A program made the position numbers and the translations under genes. Below the pieces are notes generated by a model. That model was not told the DNA's origin. It ran no database searches and saw only the letters and a list, made by a program, of their open reading frames with translations. This document shows positions 12,501 through 26,100 of a stretch of 64,000 bases of DNA, piece by piece (position 1 is the stretch's first letter; each line of letters starts with the position of its first letter). The DNA comes from Antedon mediterranea (taxonomy: Eukaryota > Echinodermata > Crinoidea > Comatulida > Antedonidae): positions 18,906,501-18,970,500 of the forward strand of contig NC_092672.1 of assembly GCF_964355755.1 (NCBI RefSeq). The letters run 5' to 3'.

Positions 12501-15500
12501 TAAGATAAATCAGAAAATTGTATATACTTGTATGTATTTAGGCTACATACTTAAACAGCATTATTATTATTACGATTATCCATCGCCTGGCAATTGTCTC
12601 GGAGCTGACAAAGGGCACGCGAACGAAGTTAATCTAGCATGGAGTATTTCACGAGTTTTATCGATCGTAGAACGCTATCGTTGTATTTAATGAATTCACA
12701 TCGAACTCCCTGCATAATGATCATGACACACAAAGAGTCGTACTGCAGTTTATTTTCATTGCAAATTCTATTGAACGCTAAGCCGCCATAGAAATAAATA
12801 AAGGCGATGTTCAATTATTCATTCTAGTCCCCTAAATTATAATCAGGGAGTGTTAATTATCTCAATAATATGTTTAAGATTATGCCTACACCAAAGATTA
12901 CAATTATATAATACAGTTGTAGGTAAACTGAAAATGTAGGCCTACTGTAAAACACCTCCTTTTACCTTGGGATACAATTCAAGGTAAACCCTAAGGGCAC
13001 GCAAGGAATAACACTAGTCTTATCTTAACACCAATTCCGGGGACACCCTATATTAAGAGGGCAGGGTGGGGGTGGGGGGAGGTGTGTACAATTTGTGGGA
13101 TCTAATTGTTTTTTTGTTGTTACGATATCAGGATGGGTCAGTTTGTCCAATAAACCTCTTCCACCCCCACTCCCTACACACCACACCTTATTTTATTATT
13201 TATATAGGCCTATTGTTTTTATCAATAATATGCATAATGCTTTTATGTATTAATTTACTATTTGTTGGTAAAAGAATAACTTTAGATTTAAAAATATTTT
13301 GAAATAGAAATAGAAATATATAGTTTATTCTTTTATATTTCATATTTTGCAGAATTCACAATCACAAGTTTCATTATTGTTTATACTTATTAGAAATGAA
13401 TACATTTAGGAAATAAACATCCATGATCGTTGTATTATGTTTTGACTTATCTAATAATATTAGTTTAAAATATTATGCATATTTGATACATGGTAACACA
13501 GTGACCTATAAAAGGTCAGGTAATTTCATATGTAATAGGTGATTTGCTAGTAAATAAATCATGTGAACTACAAATCATTATTATCGTGTTTGTTGGGTTT
13601 ATTTTATTTTCTATCTAATAAGGCCTGTTTTTGCCCTTTTAACTCACTATATATATCAATATTTCTGTTATGATATCTAGCGACCATTTTATTGACAAAA
13701 TTATTTCTTTGTCATCATGATGTTAATATTGTATGAATATTCATTAACAAATTGGTGAACTGTATCGCTATGTCATGATGACGTCACAATATAAAGAGGG
13801 CGACATAGCTATTAAGATATTGGTATCAATAAAGGCAATAATACAGGAAAAGAATGTATAAAAATGAAGGAAAATTATCAATTACAAGTAAATATGAATC
13901 ACCAAAAACGTACAGATACGAAAATCTAGGTATTTCTGAAGTATAACATTTTAAAACATTGGAAATAAGAACGCTAAAGTGTGTGTTACATTTTTTATCA
14001 AAGTGGCCAAATGTATGTATTAATTAAGGCGTTTAGACCAATCAGAATGCGTTATTAGCGTTTACGGATTTGCTACGAGATCTAAGGAGCCAATCAGCTG
14101 AGGCTTTGAATCTCACACGCCCTGTGACGCTTTGTTCCTATTGTATTGACAAGTAGCCTATTCTGTGTGTATTGGATAGTCTTTGTCTCCGATATTGTAA
14201 GGTATTCAATCAGAAGTGATAATACCACAACCTATTTAAGATTTACTTTTGAAGAACTTAATTTTATAATGCACTTAACGGGTAGGCCTATTTACAGATA
14301 AAAGAATAATATAAAAATAAAGTCGATCGTCTTTTTCTGTTTTTTTCTTCTTTTATTTTAAATACAAACACAAAACGTATTTCTCAATAAGAGATTCTAA
14401 AATATTCTATTGCTGTAATGTGATTCGATAAAGACAATAAGGAAGTATCTTGAGGCCTAACAAAATAAAAATGGTTTTCGTGGATTTACATATACAGTAT
14501 TCCATATATAATAAGCCTAGATAAGGGCACCTACAAGTGGAGAAAACATATGACCATAAATAATATCCTGAAAAAAAATGTCTTGATTTCTACCAATTTG
14601 ATTGTGTTTTTTATATCAGAGAAAGGAAATAAAGTTTAGATAATCAGCACAGATTCTTTGAACTTATAATTAAACGTTAGTTCTACCTACAAAGATCTGC
14701 ACTTACCCACAGTTTGGCCTACGTCCTTGTAAAGAAAAAACACTTTATTTATCTTCTCACTCCAAAGTGATTTCCGTGGTCCTGACACATGGCTCTAGTA
14801 GTAGAGGTTCAATTATTGTGAAGGAACAATGCGGAAGGTACAAACTAAAAAAATCATACTCATCAAAAATGTTGATAGAATTAATGATATAAAGTGTGTA
14901 TAAAATGCACAACATCTACACCTATCATGTTCTCACCATGTCAGTATAGTAACGAAGATATTTATTTGAGGCTTACCAGGTTTCGTTTCCCAGGAAAGAG
15001 TGTTCACTCTTCTCTGGTTTCCCACATTATTTAATACAGTGGTGCCGGGCCATTTTATTTTTGGGTTTTCAATGAGTACTTCTGAACTATTGTAACGGTG
15101 GTATTTTAGTGTATCCGTTACTATATCATATAGTCTCAGCGGCAGGATTTCACACAGTCACAGAAATGTACAAACAGTAATTATAAAATCTTATTTGGAA
15201 AACTACTGATAATTATAGAAATGATTAATTGAAATTGTAGTTGCCTGCACCCATATAGAGATATTATAGTGAACTAAAATATCTCTGCTGCACCTGATAT
15301 TTAGAGATATTACAGTGAACTATATCTCTGCTGCACCTGATCTTTAAGCTATCACATGACACATTTGCTGTAGCTGTATTTTTTTTTTTGTGGTTTTTTT
15401 TATGGTTTTTGTCCCACTTTTTCCCCATTCATAGCATGCACTGTATTTTTTCACGCTGCTGCTTTAGCCCGCTACGTCCCAGGAGGAAGACTCATTAAGA

Positions 15501-17199
15501 AACCGAAAGTAAAGCAGCAGTTATATATCTAAGGTTGACAGTTTTGCTAAAATGCATATTCGACTGTAATTTATAGGTACCACAAAAAAACGTCTGGGAA
15601 AGAGTCTAACGGTTGAATGACAAATCCCAAAGCATTTGTGGTATTTGTGAGTCCCATGATATTATATAATTTGCTGTCAGATGATACTTCACACTTGAAT
15701 GAAGTATCTAGGCATGATGAAGTGACCCCCAGACTTGACCTTAGCAATAAAATAAACTAAAGTAACTGATATGAAACACAGACTCTGTAACAAAAAAAAT
15801 AATATAAAAAAGAAAAGAAACGTTTAATTATAACTCAAAAACCATTGTCTGACAGACAATTTAAGTATTTTTTGCTTTACATTTTTTTCAGGTAAAATAA
15901 CTATTATGTGACAATAAAATGACATATTCAAACACAAATTTGAAATAAAAAATATTTCTCAGAGGGACAATATATCTTTAAAACTGTTACGTCAATAAGC
16001 GAGCAGCGTTTTTTGTAAGAAATATTTCTTGTTTATTATTGATTTTGATCAGATAATAGACAATGTTAACGGCACCCCAATCTACTGGACTATGTTCGAT
16101 TTATAATTACAAGATGCTGCGAAATTTAGACCTTTCGATCATCCGCGATCACAAGAAATGCCTTAACAAAATATGAGATAAAGATACAATGTTTATTCTT
16201 AACATTTGAAGAACGCCCGCCTTCAATGTACAAGCAATGTGTTCTCGATCTTAGCCGGTTAATCTATTAAACACTGTAGAAATTCAGTAAAGAATGTATT
16301 TTTTTTATTAGTTTTTAATACACACATGTTGACAGTTTACTGTAGGCCTTCCATGACATCTTTACCTTATTACAACTCAGTTCATTGTCTGGTCAGTCAT
16401 AGAGATAAGCTTAATTACAATATCATACATTAATTGTTTTATATATGGAGTATTATGTATTGAATATCTGTATATTCATGATATGAGTAGTAAAACTTTT
16501 CTGGAAATCTTGTGACCATCTTCTACACCAAATACAAATAGTTATATATTTTGGCTCAAACATCTACTATCTAGTGATTGTTTGATAAAGCATCACATAA
16601 TTAAATGTAGATTCTACTAGTCAACTTTCCCAATACCAAATACCCTTTGGCTGGCCTAATATTTATGGTATCTGGTATTAGAAATGCTTTCTAATGGTAA
16701 AAATGAATTTAGGACCTTTTGAACCTCAATAAGTTTGGAATTAGGAGAGTACATCAGCACTTTCAATAATAATAAATACTAGATACTAGGTACTGTATTC
16801 ACTAATTCTCGAAAAATTACTCACAACTTTGAGTGTACCGTTTATAACACCTGTACTCAAACTTTGCATTTTTACATGGCCACATTTTTCTTCCACATAT
16901 GATTTAAGTGGAAGAGTATTTAAATGTTTTCTCCATAATATTAAGCAAATGTACTGGTTTTTGATAAAAACTATGGGCCTTGGTGCCTCTGAAATAGTAG
17001 GCCTTCTATTTCTGGCACCTTTATTCTTAGTTTTAACCAGAAACGTTCATGGCAAAGTCTATTTATATACTGTAGTCTGATAGCACATTTGACTGGACAG
17101 TTTAGAAGTGGTTCACTTATTCAATCAGTAGTGTTCACATTCTTTTTTCATAGGTAATTGAGGCAACATCCACCACCAGTATTATACATTGTATATTTA
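9531..17199. other. Gene-free stretch between LINE fragment and RFC2 3' end
   Basis: No exon could be supported. Visible features: a catcatcatcttcatcat microsatellite (10453-10495) and another near 12408-12440; a copy of the degenerate 'tttcc(c/a)agtacaattctg' repeat near 11220-11270 (also at 42480 and 57700-58310); a G-rich tract at 13056-13082; CCAAT-containing sequence at 14035-14100; a ~50-bp direct duplication of agagatatta(t/c)agtgaacta at 15255-15340. Open frames here are short and have no recognisable homology. Confidence 0.5.
17020..17025 (-). other. Candidate polyadenylation signal of RFC2
   Basis: AATAAA on the minus strand, about 175 bases beyond the RFC2 stop codon. It is a good canonical hexamer at a plausible distance. 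Confidence 0.5.
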
Positions 17200-20100
17200 T
17201 CATAACTGTTCTGTTGACATTGATATCTTGCATAACCTTGCTAACATCCCAGCAAGTTGAAGTAATGAGTTCATTCCTTCTGTTATCTTCATATTAGTGA
17301 ATCCAATTTCCTATGAAGCAAAAATGTAAAGGTTCTCATAATTATATGAATTTAAGTTGTATACTTTAGATAATTTCGACACATTGTGCCCATTGCTTAG
17401 TAATGAGACTACCCATATTGACGGCCTGTTTAAAGTACAAAAACATGCTTTACATATTTGTGCAGGGCAATCTTATAGATCACATTTCAAACTAGAATGG
17501 CACTCCGAGAGTGCATACTGTACCTCCGCCTACTGTAAAATTCTCCTACATGAATTTTCACCGGAAAAATGTTTTTTTTTATTTTCGTGTCTTAATAATG
17601 CTGTTTTTAAAAATCAAAAAACCTGTACATTAAATAAAATTAGGTTTTAAAATTACAAATCACAAAGTATAACTCTTGCCTCTTGTACAAAAATAAAGTG
17701 TTTTGGAGAAGTAGTTCCTCGTGAAAATGTAATTTCAGTTTACTTTAAGACTGCTTACCAGCTTTTAAAAATTGTCTCCTATTTTTTAACAAAACAGGTC
17801 TGAAAATAATACTAGAAAGTGGTCCAGAATTGGGACCTTGGTCCAGATTGCCTCTAAAGTTTAATGGAGTGGTATCTATCTGTATTTTTATTTTGGTAAA
17901 GATCTTGCAATAACTTTTTGAGTAATCTTGCTAACAAACAAACAGACAGACAAACACATGCGATCGACTGCATACACTTTGTTTAACGTTCGAAACATTT
18001 ATGATTTGAATAAGCTACAGATAGCTTTGCTTATGTTTCGCTTATCTAAAAATAGTTTGCCTTCTCATGAATGTTCTCCATTTTAAATAAACTGCTGAAG
18101 GTCATAAACATAACAGTAGTATTTGGATAAATAATTTGATTTCTGATAAAGTGTGGTTCCCACTAGCGACGCAACACAAGGACGTAACGCAACACAAGTG
18201 AATTGACCAATCACAAGCGATGGCTTATTCGCTTGTGATTGCTAACTGTCTATAACTTCGCTTGTCATTGGTTAAAACGTTTGCCTTGCGTTACGTTCTA
18301 GTGGGAACCAAGCTTCAGTTGTTATTTAAGCCCCGTTGTAAATTTTTATGTTCGACCTAAGAGCTGGAGTGTTATTTCACACAAGTTAAAAAGTAAATTT
18401 ACAGTCTCCAATTTTAAACACAATTACAGAAAGCATTTAGTCTCTGAATGGGGGCGTGGATAAGTTGAGGTTGGAACTGTTAGGTATTTCAAGTAAACAA
18501 TTTACTTCTGCTTACAATACTAGTTTACTTGAATTGAAGTTGAATCAAATTCCTTCATACTGATAACATACAAAAATATATAAATAAAGAATGGTTTAGA
18601 TTATTTTACAATATTTTAAATAAAGAAAATACAAACCTTGATAAATTCTAGTTTTAAAAACTCAGCCATATTGTGAGTTTTGCAGACACGAAAAATATTG
18701 CCTATGATGTCCTCTGATGCATAGCCTAAATGGTAGAAGTGAGCCATTATGGTGTAGGCCTCATCAATGTTGCCTGCTATGCAATGATCTAACATGTCTC
18801 GTATGGCAGACGGATGAGGCTCATCACAAACCTGTTATAATAATGAACACACATGATTGAATTAAAAGTGTTCTGAGGTAGACATAATTACATGTCAAGT
18901 AAGTAATTCTTGGGTGGGACTCGAACCCACCAGCTCTAGATCACTAGCCTGGGACTCGAATCCACCAGCTCTAGATCACTAGCCTGGGACTCAAACCCAC
19001 TAGCTCTATATCACTAGCCTGGCGTTTGTAAATCTAGACCACCGAGTTTGCACTGATGTCTAGGGGTTAGATTCGAGCCCAAGTAAAGCTTGCCTTGCGT
19101 TTTTTTGCGTGAAATTAAACTGATTTGATTTCCCGTAGCGTTGTTTGCAGCACTGTTACGTCGTCGGTTCCCACTTGTGATTACGCAATACAACACTTTG
19201 CATCAATACGTCGCTGCATTATGTTGCAGTCTAGTGGGAATCACGCTTTAGCAGCAGGTACTGCACTAACAGAATTGCAATTGTGGTCAACTACTGTGGA
19301 GTTTGGAGCTTGCAGCACGGAGTCAGATGTTTTTTCCTACTCTCATGTAATAAGTACATTGAGAACACTCGCCAACAATTTTTGGTGAAAGTAAATAACT
19401 ATTATGTGAAATTAAAATGGCATATTCAACGAAAACATTAAAAAAATAGGGGGACAATATATCTTTAATGGTAATAAAATTGGTAATTATTGTAATGATA
19501 TTTTATTGCAAATTAAATGATTAAATGTTATTATTGTTGAAAGTTATACTTTACATGTATATCTATTTTATCATGAAACTTAAAAACACAAAAGAGTAAC
19601 AACATACATACCTTAAATACATTTTCTGGACTTACATGCCCAAATCCTGAGTGGGTTGACTGGAGGTTGTTAAGTGCCTACAACAAATAAATATACATAA
19701 AATACTGCAAGATTTCATTGTTAACAGATGTAATGGGTTATTTAGGTTCTATTTCAAATAGAGAAGACACACAAAACTAAACAACTATTAATTCCAGCAT
19801 ACAATACAATACCAAATTCTTTTCAAAGAAAATGCAATTTCTCTTTCTTTCTGACAAAGAAAAATTATAAACTGTCAGATATTTAAAATTACAGTCTCTC
19901 ATCTCAGCTAAGCAGAACAATGCCTAAAAACTGTGTTGAGTTACTCCATCTTGGTAAGGTCCATGTAATACACCAATGTGTGATAGGGTATATATATATT
20001 CCACCTTTAATGCTCATTTTAGAGTGATAGGCCAAGGTCGGTTTATCCAGGTAATCTAGGCATAAAGTAAAGGTTAATTTTTACAATATTCTCTTTCACT

Positions 20101-23100
20101 TGATATTAAATTATGGAAATATGATTGCTCTACACTATACCTGTCTCATATCACCTTGTGATGTAAAGATGATAGCTTCCAATCCCTCATCTGTATACGA
20201 TATATTCTCTGCCTCACATACCTCTAATAATCGACTGAGGAGCTGAGCATCTGTAAGCTTTGAGTAACGCAGAACAGCACACCTGGATTGAATTGGCTCA
20301 ATAATTTTATCAGAAGTATTACAGGCTAGCGCAAAGCGTGTTGTTTTGGAGTAGATCTCCATGGTACGTCTAAGTGCTTGTTGAGCGCCATCTGTCATAC
20401 TGCAAATAATATTAATGTTTATTTTATTCCAATGATGGTGTTACATTGAATTTCTTGGTTTTTGAATTTGCAGTTTAAGTTGACATTTGTTTTTAATATA
20501 CTGTAAGTAATGTGTGAAGTGTATGATATGGATGCAATTTAAAGATGAAATCAAGGATTTATGGATTCTGAATGGAACCAGAAACCAAACACAGTGAAAT
20601 AACAATGGTAACAGGTATAAACAATTACTAAATATTAAACTTGTTCAACTTTTCCTGTGCAATTTACAATTGTGCAAGAAAAGCTGTTGCACAATTTAAA
20701 GTAATATTCCCAGTAGTCTAGTTGACAATTTACTCTAGAGAGAGACACAAGAGAACATCCACAGTATAAATGACTTAAGGCTGTAGGCCTATAGGCTTTT
20801 TGGTTATTTCTTTGACTAATTTACCTATCAGCTTCATCGAGAATAACAATCTTTTGTCTTCCTATTGGTAAAGTCACTTTCTTCTGTGCAAACATTTTGA
20901 TTTTGTTTCTTACAACATCAATACCTCTGAAAACAAAACAAAATGGTAGTAGTGTCATTAATGTTTCTGGAGGAAAAAAAAACCAATATTCTTTGACCAA
21001 CACCTTATTACCAGCCTAAATTAACCTAGCCCATCATTTGTGAAAAAATATAATTCTTGCAAGATACATCAAATGATATAAAGTATGAAGATAATTGGAA
21101 TGGATTTTGGTAACCTTGTTTAAAAATTTTTTTTTAATGCATTATTCAACTCACACTTTTCTGTGACTATTATTGAGTGGTTTTTTTTGTTTTTTGTTTT
21201 TTCGGTGGTGCTGCTCAAGTCAGCCTTTGCATTAGCAAATGTTAGTAACATGTGTTTTAACCTTTTACCAATTTTAGTTTGTGTCATCGTTTTGTGTATT
21301 GGATTAAAAAATAGCCCAAGGGGTGTACCACGCCATCGCATTACTTTCACTACAATAACAATTTATGGATGAAATCATAATAACATCCGCTCCATGTAGA
21401 GTAACCCTGGCCCGATCTAATCTCCATCCACTGATAGTACCTAACCTAAGTCCATTCATCTAAGCTTCATGACAGATATATGTTGTTATTATTATTATTA
21501 AATATTATTATTGTGTATGGATGGTTAAATAATGTGACTTTTTTAGTGATAATGTTATTTATTGTATTTACAGTACTCTATTATGAAAATGTATATGCAC
21601 AAGAAAAACAAACATGCTACCTATCATTGGATGCATTCAGTTCCAGAACACCTTCCTTGTAGGCTACTCCTAACAATTTTCGGGCCAAACACAGAATGCT
21701 TGTGGTTTTACCAGTTCCAGGAGGACCCTAGAAAAGATCAACAATCAAATTAACACAGAATGCTTGTGGTTTTACCAGTTCCAGGAGGACCCTAGAAAAG
21801 ATCAACAATTAAATTAACACAGAATGCTTGTGGTTTTACCAGTTCCAGGAGGACCCTAGAAAAGATCAACAATCAAATTAACACAGAATGCTTGTGGTTT
21901 TACCAGTTCTAGGAGGACCCTAGAAAAGATCAACAATCAAATTAACATTGGTGCTTTGTCAATTCAATAACAAGGTATATACTATTTTGCAAGGTTTTTT
22001 ATAGAATAATATAAAAACAAGATCGATTCAAACTACAGTATAACTTCTTTATTACTGATTTTTTTTTTTGACAAAGAAAAATGAATGATAAAACCAAGAT
22101 CCATAATAACATAAAATGCGGTAATGCATGCTATTTATTGGAATATATTGCCAATGTATTAGCATGCATATAATTACAAAAGCATGTATCGTTACAAATG
22201 CTGGATCATACAGTATCTCCATGACAAGCACATAAGTTGCGAAAAAGATTGTGTACAAATTGATTAGGAAAATGTCCTGCACACATGGTTTTGCACTGTT
22301 CTGTAACCCGTCACCTACCAAACACTCTCTACAAATTTCAAACAGTTAATAACCTTGTTCTATTCTTGTTTGTGTATTGTCCTCCACATATGGCATTATA
22401 TAGTATGTCCAGTATCATAGGCAAATTCTGTAATACAGCGTCACATATGTATCACATGTGGCAGCTGTACAAATTTACAGCATGTGTCTGGTAGAGTATT
22501 TAGTGCTAACTTTTAACGGTGTGTGACCGAAACGGCCGCCAATATTTTCTATGGGACACCGCCGCAGCTACAACAAGCCAATTGGTGTATTATGAACGTA
22601 CATTAAAGCCTATGAAACCAACCAATATATGTTTAAGAATAAAATCTAAGAATAAACATATTTTTTTAGTTACGTTTCTATTAAAATAATGTTTATAGTC
22701 ATTTACCATTCAAAGTGCAATATAAATTTTATTAATGTATTAATAAAACAAATAATGTACGTCAATTATTGTAAAGTTAAATTTAGGCAAAACAAATATG
22801 AATGTACTGTAATAATATTTATATATATATGTTATGTAGTAAAGCTATTGTTATTTATTAGGTCCATAGTGAATTCAATAACATATGAAATTGTGTAATA
22901 ATATTCAAACATGCTATATATGTATTAATATTATGCCAATAAAGCATTTTAAATAAAGTTGCGTCCTATTGTTTTACTATTATGTGTATCAACAACACCC
23001 TTCGCGGGGCTAATTGTTTTTAATTTATGTTACTAGATGTTAGCGCATTAACCGTGCCTAGTCATATTATCTGTGGAGCTCCGCGTATCGGCGTCATTTA

Positions 23101-26100
23101 ACATTTACATAAAGACAATAATTTATTATTTGCACATAAAAATTCCATACACTTTTTGGTGCTTAAAATGTTTTTTTTTCCAAGTGAACATTACATTGTA
23201 TACAATTATCAACATGAACGCTTGTATTGAATGCTAACAACCTGTTATCGAGAATGAAGGACTACTGTGAGTGTGATAGATGGCAACATCGCAAGTGTGA
23301 TAGTGGAGCATGGAGGTATTTTATACCTCCACGAGTGGAGTGAAGCGAGCAGAGTATTTAAGAGGAGTGGAAAATGTTATATTGAATGGAGTTGCCGACA
23401 ATGTTCTGAAAATGATTTATTATACCATAAACATATACATAAATAATTAAAAACATATATCTGTTAATATTTATTAATTTACATGTCATAAGTCATTTCA
23501 ATTTTTTTTTAAATGTAAAACAATTTTGTGTTGAACCACACGTCGTTTGATTGCAGCAGCGTTTCATACACTTTAATTCAGTGTTTCAATTGGCAGCCGT
23601 TTCAGTTGGCGGCCATTTCACCGGGTTTCGATTGTAAACCCTTTTAACTATACTTACTGCAATGATGATATTTGGAACGTTGCCTTCTCGAGAGAACACT
23701 TCTAATCGGCTTACTGTTTCCTGGTTACCCATTACATCTGACAGCTTGATTGGTCTATATTTCTCCACCCTAAATAAGAAAGATTATTTTTCAATACACA
23801 GGAGGGAGGATTAGGCCGGAACAGCATAAACAAATCTTTACCCACACTAGGATTAGCATTTTTTTTCCACAAAAATGAAAGCATTTTTTTAAAAAACTTA
23901 GGCTTTACATTTTTATCATTTATTTTTTGCACTACAATACAATAGTGCTGTTTTCTCAATATATAAATATGTAATTAAATTAGAATGTTATAGCTAGGCC
24001 TATTTATTAGTTGATGATTATACAGTATGTGAACTTTATTCAATCAATCGTACATTTTTTTGGTATTATAATAACGTGTATTTACAGTGATTTTTACAAA
24101 CAAATATTAATTATCTATAATATTATAGCACTAAGCCAAAATTTGTTCCTCTATCTCCTCTTAAACATCAAGTTCGATATTAGTGCCGAGCTGGGCCACC
24201 TTTTAATTCCACTTTATCCATTAGTCTATATTACAATGGAAAATTTGTACGAAAAATGTGTTTTTTAGACCAATTTCTTTGCAACTGCCGAACGCTTGCG
24301 ATCGGTAATCCTCGGCCATTTTCCTATGTCACAATTTGGTCACGCGGGCATTAGCAATATCGAGACAGCATGCAGCACACTTGTGTCATTAGCGCAGTGC
24401 AGCCGGCGTACCATTTCAAATGAACCTCAACGGCGGTAAGTACAATACGGTATGCTTGCTCATGTCTCTACCTCATGATTGTAGTACATTATTATGCTAA
24501 CATTATGTTTGTTATTTTGGGGGGATTTTTTGTTCGTTTTATGTACTTTATTTTGTAGGGGTGCCATACACCATTTCAAATGAATCTCACGGGTGGTAAG
24601 TACAATACTGATATACTGTATTCTTGCTCATGTTTCTACCTATCTCATGCACGCTGCTAAACATAAGATTTAGCACCCTTTTCCAAACACCAAATGCAGT
24701 GATACTGTAACACTAGGCTAGGTTATGTTTCTTACTAATTAACATTTCTAAGCTTCTATAATAGGCAGTAATTGATGAATGCGGGATGATTCGGCCCAGG
24801 TGCGACGGGACGATTCGGCCCAGGTGCGACGGGACAATTCGGCACACGTTCAGGTCGATGTAATGTCTGAGAAGATTATTATGCTATCATTATGTTTTGT
24901 TATTTTTTGTGGATTATTAATTGTCTGTTTTATGTAATTTATTTTCAAGGGGTGTAGGCCTACAAGGAAGGAGAATATCAATCAGATTCAACTAAGTCAC
25001 TGTTCTCCAGTGGAAAATAACATGACTATCTACGATTATGAAATGCAGTATTATGCCCTATACAAAAATGTAAAATAACTGACATAACAATATTCATCAA
25101 AAAAATAATAACAAAAAAAAAAAGAAATACGATTTGTCCAAAAAGATAGTTTTAACAAGAAAGATTTTAATCATGTATTTTACCGCCATTTTACATTTGT
25201 ACATTTTAATTAACATCATATCTAAAATTCAAATGAAAACAAATATGGTTAATACTGAATTCAAGTATCTTATTATGTAAATATAACTGTATTTTAACTA
25301 CTTTAAACACTTACTTTAATTGTCACAAATGTACTTATATGTATACAATATATTCATCACTGAGAATTTAAATAAACGTGAGATGAACTCGCACAAGACA
25401 AAAAAAAATAAAATAATAAACGTCTATTAATGTACCTCTCAGCACTATACATACATTTATAGATTTGTGTATGGGTAGTAACAAAGTGCGAGGCAGCGAG
25501 GCACGCGAAGCAGGGAAGGCATGCGAGGCAAGTCAGAAATTTATGCATCGTTTTACCATCATCAAAAAATGCGAGGCATCATTTTATCATTTCTCAAAAT
25601 TGCAAGGCAGGAAATCACCGAAATTGAAGTAGCCTAGGCCTAGGCCCGCTAGGCTAGTTTCCTTTTGCACCTGCCTTGTATTTTAACCAACTTTATCCTG
25701 AATTACCACAGCTTAGAATTAGTAGGCCTACTTTAATGAAGAAAAATCACATAAAAGTAACAATAAATCCATTAAATTGGTGATTTTACAGACGTTGTTT
25801 TTCTTGATTTCGCACACTCAATGTTCAATATTTTGGTTTCTATGGAACGCCAAAAGAGCAAAATTAATTAGAGGGCTAAAAAATCTGTGGAATCCATTTA
25901 TATTTAACGCATTATTTGGTGAAAATCAAGTACAATTTCAATAGATTTTGTCACTGTCAGTAAGGAAAAATGTTACTGTTGATAATGTACACGGTTTCGT
26001 TAACCTTTTAAAGAATAAAATAGAAAAATTCATCATAATATCCTTAGTAGGATGTCCTAGGTCTAGACTAGGTAGTGATGTTGATTTAGGATCGATTATT

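Noticed and set aside
16829-17080. An 83-codon plus-strand frame opposite the RFC2 3' UTR
   Set aside because: No ATG at its start, no recognisable domain, and it overlaps the likely 3' UTR of RFC2 on the other strand.
21120-21372. Overlapping 69- and 76-codon frames on opposite strands in RFC2 intron 3
   Set aside because: Low-complexity phenylalanine/leucine- or lysine-rich translations of AT-rich intron with no homology.
22507-23633. A possible inverted pair (ccgaaacggccgccaat / attggcagccgtttca) around 1.1 kb in RFC2 intron 2
   Set aside because: The match is only about 14 of 16 and the right side is itself internally repeated. No target-site duplication was found, so I did not call a transposon.
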